A DNA stretch of 64,000 nucleotides. Source: JAOAPG01 sp963791575 (lineage in GTDB: Bacteria > Acidobacteriota > Terriglobia > Terriglobales > Acidobacteriaceae). Shown here in pieces: positions 58,409-64,000 of the stretch; the stretch's first letter is position 1, and each line of letters starts with the position of its first letter. Below the pieces are notes generated by a model. It saw nothing but the letters and a program-made list of their open reading frames with translations. It searched no databases and was not told the DNA's origin. The stretch is taken from contig CAWBSY010000014.1 in assembly GCA_963791575.1 (NCBI GenBank), positions 62,001 through 126,000 of the forward strand, given 5' to 3'. Position numbers and translations under genes: made by a program.

Positions 58409-58673
58409 TGAGCACCTCCCAGACGCCTGCTACGCGAGTAGCAAGAGAGTCTCTCCGGCGGGTGCTGATGAAATGGCGGCAGCCGCCGGTTATGTTTTTC
58501 GGAGCCTAGGTATGAGAAATTAACGCGCTCCATTCCCCGCTTCCGAGCAAACGAGGAACAATTATCAGACGCAGTATATACCTGCGGTTAAGAGTCGAGG
58601 CAAACGGTTTTTGTATCGAGAATTTGTATTCTCCTAAGCGGAAGTAACGATTTATGGCTGCTAAACTTTGACT

Positions 58674-59636
58674 ATGAAAGCGATTGTGATTAGCCGTTTT
58701 GGCGGCCCCGAAGTGCTGCAAGTTCGCGAGATGCCTGATCCTGTTCCCAGCCCTGGGCAGGAACTTGTCCAAGTACATGCCGCTGGGGTCAATTTTGCCG
58801 ATATTATGACCGCCGAGCAGGGGTATGCGGGAGCTCCGAAACCGCCGCTGATCGCTGGGCGGGAGTTCTGCGGAACACGAGAGCGCGATGGACTACGAAT
58901 TATGGGCTACACGCAATGGGGAGCCTTCGCTGAAAAGGTAGCCGCACGCTCAGAGTTGCTATGGCCAGTGCCGGAGAGTTGGAGCGCCGAAGAGGGCGCC
59001 GCGTTTCCAGTGAACTATTTCACTGCCTATTTTGCTTACTGGAAGGCCGGCCTGACTCAGAAAATGAGTGGCGGCTCCGTCCCGCGGGTGCTGATTCATG
59101 CCGTCGCTGGGGGAGTTGGGACCGCGGCAGTCCAGATCGGTAAGTTGCTGGGCATTGAGATGTACGGGACTTCCTCCTCAGAGGAGAAAATTGCGCGGGT
59201 CAAAGAACTCGGCCTGCATCATGGAATCAACTACAAGCAAGTTGACTATGAAGACGCGATCAAAGATCTAACGCATGGCGAAGGCGTAGATGCCGTCTTC
59301 GAAATGCTCGGTGGGGAGCATACTCAAAAGAGCGTTCGCTGCCTGCGAGATTTTGGCCGGGTAATAGTCTACGGCTCGGCCACAGGACAGAAGAGCCACG
59401 TGGATACGAGCAGCCTATATGCGAAAGCAACCAGTGTTCACGGATTGTGGTTGACCTATCTCGCTGGAAAACGGGAGTTGATGGAAAAGGCATGGGAGCA
59501 ACTGTCTGAGTGGACAGCGCAGGGGTATTTGCGTCCTGTAGTCGGCCAGGTGTTGCCCATGGAGAAAGTACAGGAAGCCTATAAGCTGATGATCGAGAGA
59601 AAGAATTTCGGAAAAGTGGTACTAAAGATCGGGTAG
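58674..59636 (+). CDS. Zinc-independent MDR oxidoreductase (quinone reductase-like)
   Basis: A medium-chain dehydrogenase/reductase related to NADPH:quinone reductases. It has 'MKAIVISRFGGPEVLQV' at the N terminus, 'VHAAGVNFADIM', and the Rossmann motif 'HAVAGGVGTAAVQIGKLLG'; zinc ligands of alcohol dehydrogenases are missing, and 'GVDAVFEMLGGEH' and 'GRVIVYGSATG' follow. Length 320 is typical. Start at ATG 58674; the upstream TTG at 58668 is less likely. Substrate unknown. It converges with the amidotransferase gene (4-bp gap). Confidence 0.88.
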   Translation: MKAIVISRFGGPEVLQVREMPDPVPSPGQELVQVHAAGVNFADIMTAEQGYAGAPKPPLIAGREFCGTRERDGLRIMGYTQWGAFAEKVAARSELLWPVPESWSAEEGAAFPVNYFTAYFAYWKAGLTQKMSGGSVPRVLIHAVAGGVGTAAVQIGKLLGIEMYGTSSSEEKIARVKELGLHHGINYKQVDYEDAIKDLTHGEGVDAVFEMLGGEHTQKSVRCLRDFGRVIVYGSATGQKSHVDTSSLYAKATSVHGLWLTYLAGKRELMEKAWEQLSEWTAQGYLRPVVGQVLPMEKVQEAYKLMIERKNFGKVVLKIG

Positions 59637-59640
59637 CTGT

Positions 59641-60396
59641 TTAGGTTGTCTCGAACTCCCCCACCAGCTTTTCATGCCTGGCTTTCGCCGCTTCCACCAG
59701 CGCTCGGAAGATCGCTCGCGATGGCTCATCCTGATCTACCGACCGCTCTGGGTGCCATTGCACCGCCAGCACAAAATGATCCGGCGAAGTTCCTTCCATG
59801 GCTTCGATGATTCCATCATCTGGGGATGTCCCTACGACGCGCAATCCGTTTCCGATTCCTTGGGCTGACTGATGATGGCTGGAATTCACCGGCAGACTAA
59901 ACGGCTTGTTCTCGGAGGAGCGGCCTACAATCTCCGCCAACTTCGACTTCGGCTCGATCACCACATTGTGCGCGATCGGCACGCCCTTTCCTGCTTCATG
60001 ATTGATCTCAGATTCAATGTGCTGAAGCAGCGTTCCCTTGCGATTCACGTTCAAGATCTGCAATCCATAGCAGATTCCTAAAATCGGTTTGCGCGTTTTG
60101 TACGCGCCATTCAACAAGATTTCATCGACCGCATCGCGTTTGGAATCCGCATCTGCCGTCTTCGCATGGCGCGGCGCATCGTATTTCGCCGGATCAACAT
60201 CAGCACTGCTGCCGGGTAGAAGCACTCCATCGCAGTCTTCAATCAGCTGCCTTAGCTTCGAGGACGGTTCGTCGAGAGGAATGCGGATTGCCTCGCCTCC
60301 CGCCATCTCGACGGCGCGTTCGTATTGCGGCAGAGAGCGTTGCACATAGTCCGGATAACGCGAATGAGGAACGGGAATAGCAATCCGAGGCCGCAT
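59641..60396 (-). CDS. Class I glutamine amidotransferase-like (gamma-glutamyl-GABA hydrolase, C26)
   Basis: The peptidase C26/PuuD-like family frees glutamate from gamma-glutamyl compounds. The catalytic Cys is in 'ILGICYGLQILN', and His-Glu in 'AVQWHPERS'; other family marks are 'VLLPGSSADVDPAKYD', 'NHEAGKG' and 'VNSSHHQSAQGIG'. Length 251 fits. It does not have polyamine-pathway neighbours, so the substrate is inferred only from family. Confidence 0.87.
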   Translation of the reverse strand: MRPRIAIPVPHSRYPDYVQRSLPQYERAVEMAGGEAIRIPLDEPSSKLRQLIEDCDGVLLPGSSADVDPAKYDAPRHAKTADADSKRDAVDEILLNGAYKTRKPILGICYGLQILNVNRKGTLLQHIESEINHEAGKGVPIAHNVVIEPKSKLAEIVGRSSENKPFSLPVNSSHHQSAQGIGNGLRVVGTSPDDGIIEAMEGTSPDHFVLAVQWHPERSVDQDEPSRAIFRALVEAAKARHEKLVGEFETT

Positions 60397-60409
60397 GAAT
60401 AGATTGTAT

Positions 60410-60490
60410 AGCGAGAATCACGTAGGGACAGCCTAGCGAAAATCAGGTAGGGACAGCCGCCCTCGGCTGTCCAGGCCGAGCCAGCTCGGC
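60410..60490. repeat. GTAGGGACAGCC-family repeat with a 24-nt tandem duplication
   Basis: The segment 'tagcgagaatcacgtaggg' (60410 on) is repeated as 'tagcgaaaatcaggtaggg' (60434 on), each ending ACAGCC, and the second copy continues into the full double hairpin GGACAGCCG/CGGCTGTCC and GCCGAGC/GCTCGGC. This looks like a repeat inserted next to, or grown from, a partial copy. It lies upstream of the amidotransferase start. Confidence 0.65.
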
Positions 60491-60542
60491 TAGATGCCTT
60501 CGGCCCCGATCTTAATCCTAGTGACGAGCGTAGATAATGCGG

Positions 60543-60935
60543 CTACGACTTGCTCGCCTGCTCAATTCCCGCCAACGCCTTTGCGTGCCGGTAATGCCGC
60601 ACTTCCATCACTAACGCAGATACGAACACAATCGTCCCCACAACGATAGCCACCGGAGCTGCTACATGACGGTATGCCATGGCCATATTCGGAGGCACTC
60701 CTCGCAGCCGCGATCCAATCACCGTCCCGAGGATTCCGAGAAACAAACTGATTGCAAACGACAGCAGGGTGACGATTAACGTCACCAGCACTACTCGAAA
60801 CGGAACGAAGTACCAACGCGGGGTACGCGCAACTGCCTGAGTGGAGGCCATCTCTAGATATTCTATTCCCAAAGATGCAGCCTTCTTGCTGAGCACCTCC
60901 CGATATTTCTCTAGAATTAGTTGTCCGACCTGCAT
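60543..60935 (-). CDS. Two-helix membrane protein of unknown function, 130 aa
   Basis: Residues about 43-72 ('FRVVLVTLIVTLLSFAISLF') and 88-107 ('VAAPVAIVVGTIVFVSALVM') are membrane helices, joined by a short loop. The N-terminal 40 residues are polar and helical; a later Met ('MASTQAVARTP') could be the start. The C terminus is basic ('VRHYRHAKAL'). No family is recognised. It is divergent from the 245-residue gene. Confidence 0.6.
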   Translation of the reverse strand: MQVGQLILEKYREVLSKKAASLGIEYLEMASTQAVARTPRWYFVPFRVVLVTLIVTLLSFAISLFLGILGTVIGSRLRGVPPNMAMAYRHVAAPVAIVVGTIVFVSALVMEVRHYRHAKALAGIEQASKS

Positions 60936-61022
60936 GCTCGAAAGCTGCTAATCACTGCCAAGATGTTATTTTGAAAGCTACTTTGATCCAGCACGTGGTG
61001 TCTGGTGCGCTAGAATACTCAG

Positions 61023-61760
61023 ATGTCGCAAGCTGCACCTCCACTTACGCGTCCCCCGGCGGAGGTTGTTCGCCAGACTCCTGTTTCGCAAGCTCCCAAC
61101 GGCATCTGCTATGCCGTATCCGGTGAAATGACCGTTACCGGATCTGATCTCGAACGCATGGTCGCCGCCGTTCCCGATGCTGCCGCCTACGCTCTAGAAC
61201 GGAAGGCCTACTATTTTGTCCCTCTTACGGTCAATCAGGGTGAGGACACGGTCATCGCCGACCGCTACGATGTCGCGCTTAGTGACAATGCCGTTTGCCA
61301 TCGCAATCTAGAACTGGGCGGTTCGCAGTGCGTGTTCATCTCGACCCGGCTGATGGACGATAAGTTTTCAGTCGCCTTCGAGTTCTATATCAACGTGGGA
61401 CATGCCGTGGTAGAGAAGGCAGGCGTATCGAAGGACTTCGCGGATCTGGTTTGGAAGCAAGCCGAAGGAAACGCGCGCGGCGAAACATCACTGGATGCCT
61501 GGGAGTCCCGCAAGCTGGCAACCGGCTCTGGACCCGATACGGAAAAATACAAGAACGAATACTTGGCCGCAGCCTTTTCAGACGCAATCTCGATCTATCT
61601 GCTCTCGCTATTTATAGACGTAGATTATTACGATCTGCGGGAGCGAGATTATCCGTTGCTCGCCCCATCAGCAATGGCGGAAAGACTAAGGAAAGTGGCC
61701 GAGCTATTCCCAGCGAATCCAGGATACGAGTTCGCAATTTACTACAAGAGAAAAACTTAG
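61023..61760 (+). CDS. Soluble protein of unknown function, 245 aa
   Basis: There is no signal peptide or membrane segment. Parts such as 'GICYAVSGEMTVTGSDLERM', 'ADRYDVALSDNAVCHRNLE' and 'AFSDAISIYLLSLFIDVDYY' suggest an alpha/beta fold, with no catalytic motif that I recognise. Even codon use over the whole frame and a lack of other candidates support a real gene. Function unknown. Confidence 0.65.
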   Translation: MSQAAPPLTRPPAEVVRQTPVSQAPNGICYAVSGEMTVTGSDLERMVAAVPDAAAYALERKAYYFVPLTVNQGEDTVIADRYDVALSDNAVCHRNLELGGSQCVFISTRLMDDKFSVAFEFYINVGHAVVEKAGVSKDFADLVWKQAEGNARGETSLDAWESRKLATGSGPDTEKYKNEYLAAAFSDAISIYLLSLFIDVDYYDLRERDYPLLAPSAMAERLRKVAELFPANPGYEFAIYYKRKT

Positions 61761-61819
61761 AAGCCGCCGCGTCACGCATTCCGTTTACCCGCCCGCGGCT
61801 TCATCAGTTATATCCCTCG

Positions 61820-62683
61820 CTATTTAAATAACTCAGCCATATTCGCAGCAGATGCCGCGCTTCCGGGATAGGTCTTTACTCCCAATCCTTGCAGCATTAG
61901 CCGAAGCGTGTTCTGGTGCTGATAGCCCGCAGTGGACTTGTATCCAGCCTTGGAAAATTGCGGGCTAATTGCCACCCACGCAACCCGACCGCCGCCGTGT
62001 GCGTTATCTGATGCCGACTCGTCGAAAACAATTATCAGCAATCCACCATTTTTGAAGCTGGCACTCTTAAGGAGAGGCGCAATGTTGTTCTTGAGCCAGC
62101 CATCGGCAGTGCCGAGCGGGCAATCGTGCGCGTCATTGCAAAGATTGGGAGTAATGAATGAATACTGGGGAAAGCTATTATTCGCCAGATCAGTCTTAAA
62201 TTGAGTGAACGGCACCAGGTTCAGCTTTTCACTCGAACTGTTGACGACATCCGAGAAGAACGAAAGCGGACAGTGTTTGCGGGCATATTTGTTCACATTG
62301 GGAGTGATATATCCGGCATACGGTAAGTCTTCCTCGTAGGCCTTCCAGGTTTTGCCCGCATTCAATAAGTGGCGAACCACGTTGTCAGTGGTAACCGTTT
62401 GATTGTAGCTGTCATTGTTCGTGATGATGTTGCCCGTGGTCAGCATGAAGTAGTTGCCGATCGAAGGATGTGTATTCGCATAGTACTGCGTCGCCAATCC
62501 ATACTGATTGATCAGACTATTGAGATACGGCATGGAAGCGTTACCAACGACAGAGGAGTAATTCGTGTTCTCCTCGACTACGACAAAAACGTGACTGAAG
62601 GCTGGCAATTGCTGAGCCGCGGCCAAACCGGTCAGGGCTGACAAGGATAGCGCGAGAAGGGGAATTATTCGCAGAATACGCAT
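61820..62683 (-). CDS. Exported phosphoesterase-family (AcpA/PLC-type) protein
   Basis: A signal peptide (1-23, 'IPLLALSLSALTGLAAA') precedes a phosphoesterase-family domain (alkaline-phosphatase-like fold, as in bacterial acid phosphatases and phospholipase C). Visible motifs: 'VFVVVEENTNYSSVVGN' with metal/nucleophile region, 'YANTHPSIGNYFMLTTGN', 'FITPNLCNDAHDCPLGTAD', and 'LLIIVFDESASDNAHGGGRV' where Asp, Glu and His bind metal. Length 287 is on the short side but complete. Likely releases phosphate from organic esters in the periplasm or outside. Confidence 0.85.
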   Translation of the reverse strand: MRILRIIPLLALSLSALTGLAAAQQLPAFSHVFVVVEENTNYSSVVGNASMPYLNSLINQYGLATQYYANTHPSIGNYFMLTTGNIITNNDSYNQTVTTDNVVRHLLNAGKTWKAYEEDLPYAGYITPNVNKYARKHCPLSFFSDVVNSSSEKLNLVPFTQFKTDLANNSFPQYSFITPNLCNDAHDCPLGTADGWLKNNIAPLLKSASFKNGGLLIIVFDESASDNAHGGGRVAWVAISPQFSKAGYKSTAGYQHQNTLRLMLQGLGVKTYPGSAASAANMAELFK

Positions 62684-62842
62684 GGTTGTTCTCCATCAAA
62701 ATTCTAGATTTGCGCGTACCCGACTATTTAATGCGATTTCGATAACGAAGTGTTTGAACCCTGCCCTTTCGTGTTTTTCGGGAGTTCGCCAAGGATCAAC
62801 CCTGTTGTCGTCACTTTTTCTCGGAATGTCTGTGCCAAGTGT

Positions 62843-63253
62843 TCAGTTTCCTAACTGGCTACCGATCTGATCATCCTTTAGGAGCACTGACGTGGCATGT
62901 TTACTCCCGGAATAGCGAACTATTATTGAGCGTCCTTTCCACCCGTCCACCAACTTCTCTGCCTGACGCTCATTGCGCGCCTTAAGGTGATGAAAGCCAG
63001 AGTAATACTCGCTCTCGACTACATACGAGTAGGCAAGTTCCCCTACCCATCGATTGTTCTGGTCACTATCTAGTTGGTGTGGTTTCGCCCACATAATTGT
63101 GCCTTGAGCAGATGGCCAAGATTGCGCTCGTCGGGATTTTACCCATTGCCATACGCCAGCAGCGGCTGCCAAGGCGAAGGGTATAGCATCGCGCAAGAAT
63201 GGCAGGAACCTCCAAAAGTAATGGGCGGTCCTCATTGGTCCAAAAGTATACAT
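62843..63253 (-). CDS. DUF3592-like membrane protein
   Basis: One N-terminal membrane helix ('AIPFALAAAAGVWQWV') is followed by the DUF3592 pattern: 'SWPSAQGTIMWAKP', 'WVGELAYSYVVESEYYSGFHH', and 'GWKGRSIIVRYSGSKHATSVL' near the end. DUF3592 proteins have an extracytoplasmic beta domain of unknown role. The start is either 63253 or the Met at 63235. It is divergent from ispE, with 52 bp in between. Confidence 0.7.
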   Translation of the reverse strand: MYTFGPMRTAHYFWRFLPFLRDAIPFALAAAAGVWQWVKSRRAQSWPSAQGTIMWAKPHQLDSDQNNRWVGELAYSYVVESEYYSGFHHLKARNERQAEKLVDGWKGRSIIVRYSGSKHATSVLLKDDQIGSQLGN

Positions 63254-63305
63254 AGGTAATGGAGCCTAAGGGCTCTCGACCGGTCGTATGTTTTAATGCG
63301 GAGTG

Positions 63306-64000
63306 ATGCCCGCCACCGTCCGATCCTTCGCAAAAATTAACCTTGGCCTCGCCATTGGTCCTTCCCGGCCTGATGGATTTCACGAGCTGCGTACCGTTTA
63401 TCAAACCATCGCCCTGTACGACATCCTTCGCATCCAGGTAGTTCGTGGCACTGGCATTGAGATCCGCTGCGAGGATGCCCGTGTTCCTAAGGACAACTCG
63501 AATACCTGCTACCGGATTGTTGAGCGTGCCATGTCTGCGCTCAAGGCTCGGGGACGGGTGATTATCGAAATCGAAAAAAGACTGCCCATCCAAGGCGGAC
63601 TCGGCGGGGCTTCCGGAAATGCTGTCGCGACTCTATTGGCGCTAGAGCATGCGCTGAAAAAACAGCTCTCCGGCCCCGAAAAGCTCCAAATAGCGGCAGA
63701 AGTTGGCTCCGATTTGCCGTTATTCCTAATTGGCGGAACGATTTTAGGAGTAGGACACGGCGAGGAAGTCTATCCAGCGCCGGATCTGCCGTCACTTGCA
63801 TGCGTGATAGCCACGCCGGAAATCGGAGTATCGACTCCCCAAGCATTCGCGGATTGGGATCAGCTATGTAGCGCGGGCGCCCTCGCCCGCGAAAGGTCTC
63901 ACCTATCGAAAAAGTTATTGTCCGAAAAAAAGCCAGCCGAGCAAGGCTCGGCCCGGACCTTTCGGCTTCGCTCAGGGCAAGCTCACGAGGGCGCCCGTCC
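63306..64000 (+). CDS. ispE: 4-diphosphocytidyl-2-C-methyl-D-erythritol kinase, 3' truncated, with in-frame repeat
   Basis: IspE phosphorylates CDP-methylerythritol in the MEP isoprenoid pathway. The ATG at 63306 opens 'VRSFAKINLGLAIGPSRPDG', and the GHMP-kinase ATP loop 'PIQGGLGGASGNAVATL' and 'EVGSDLPLFLIGGTILGVG' (the latter with the catalytic Asp) are intact. After 'PQAFADWDQL' the family sequence gives way to a palindromic element (from about 63871), and the frame stays open across it to the window end, encoding 'CSAGALARERSHLSKK' and 'PAEQGSARTFRLRSGQ'. The 3' end lies outside, so whether the C-terminal domain resumes cannot be told. Confidence 0.88.
   Translation, partial: MPATVRSFAKINLGLAIGPSRPDGFHELRTVYQTIALYDILRIQVVRGTGIEIRCEDARVPKDNSNTCYRIVERAMSALKARGRVIIEIEKRLPIQGGLGGASGNAVATLLALEHALKKQLSGPEKLQIAAEVGSDLPLFLIGGTILGVGHGEEVYPAPDLPSLACVIATPEIGVSTPQAFADWDQLCSAGALARERSHLSKKLLSEKKPAEQGSARTFRLRSGQAHEGAR
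63871..64000. repeat. MITE-like palindromic element inside ispE
   Basis: The terminal arms CGGGCGCCCTCG (63875-63886) and CGAGGGCGCCCG (63986-63997) are perfect 12-bp inverted repeats. Inside are the GCCGAGC/GCTCGGC hairpin (63936-63952) known from other repeats in this window and a copy of the 'tttcggcttcgctcagggca' module seen near 27916. There is no stop codon in the ispE frame over about 130 nt. The right edge is at or past the window end. Confidence 0.75.

Noticed and set aside
1..64000. tRNA genes, CRISPR arrays, transposases or prophage genes
   Set aside because: I looked for GGTTCGAATCC-type T-arms, regularly spaced direct repeats and transposase or phage motifs; the few GTTCGAATC-like matches lie inside coding genes such as comEC and do not fold as tRNA.

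Overview
The window reads as chromosomal DNA of a Gram-negative, LPS-bearing bacterium. LptD, a BamD-type lipoprotein, LpxK, WaaA and heptose genes show an LPS-type outer membrane. The mix of other genes suggests Acidobacteriota (Terriglobia): a PknB-type kinase fused to TPRs, tandem carboxypeptidase-regulatory-like exported proteins, an S9 oligopeptidase, many small exported proteins of unknown function, and short palindromic repeats of GTAGGGACAGCC and GGGTGCCCC type. The phylum is an inference. No tRNA, rRNA, CRISPR array, prophage or transposase was found.

Layout. 1-9.8 kb: VOC-domain protein (5' end cut off), HpcH-type aldolase, a small protein, S9 peptidase, Tat-exported GH1 beta-glucosidase, gatB and two exported or membrane proteins of unknown role. 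9.85-16.3 kb: tightly coupled plus-strand LPS-core operon waaA-lpxK-rfaE1-rfaE2-waaC, then an ICMT-like methyltransferase and a DUF3108 protein; three junctions are stop/start overlaps with TTG or GTG starts. 16.3-27.9 kb: mostly minus-strand housekeeping genes (comEC, rlmD, coaX, birA, nadC, valS). 28-37 kb: an RHS-like orphan, a response regulator with a very long linker, bamD, rpe and a Ser/Thr kinase with TPRs. 37-50.6 kb: antiporter, EamA transporter, ABC ATPase, larE, lptD, RDD protein, APC permease, gltX and a TIGR01777 epimerase. 50.7-64 kb: a 56-residue protein, GH18, a Tat-exported TIM-barrel protein, two paralogous carboxypeptidase-regulatory-like proteins, PIN/TRAM protein, MDR oxidoreductase, class I amidotransferase, phosphoesterase and ispE (3' end cut off).

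Two themes stand out. First, palindromic or MITE-like elements lie between many genes, and two sit inside reading frames: a 2 x 48 nt tandem in an ABC ATPase, and an element of about 130 nt in ispE that keeps the frame open. This resembles the coding-region palindromes known from Rickettsia. Second, many genes carry single-base indels, mostly extra bases. They include the normally essential gatB, gltX, nadC and valS, so most are probably sequence errors. They concentrate about 20-fold in nadC-valS, where I traced 23 indels and one stop codon in 3.8 kb.
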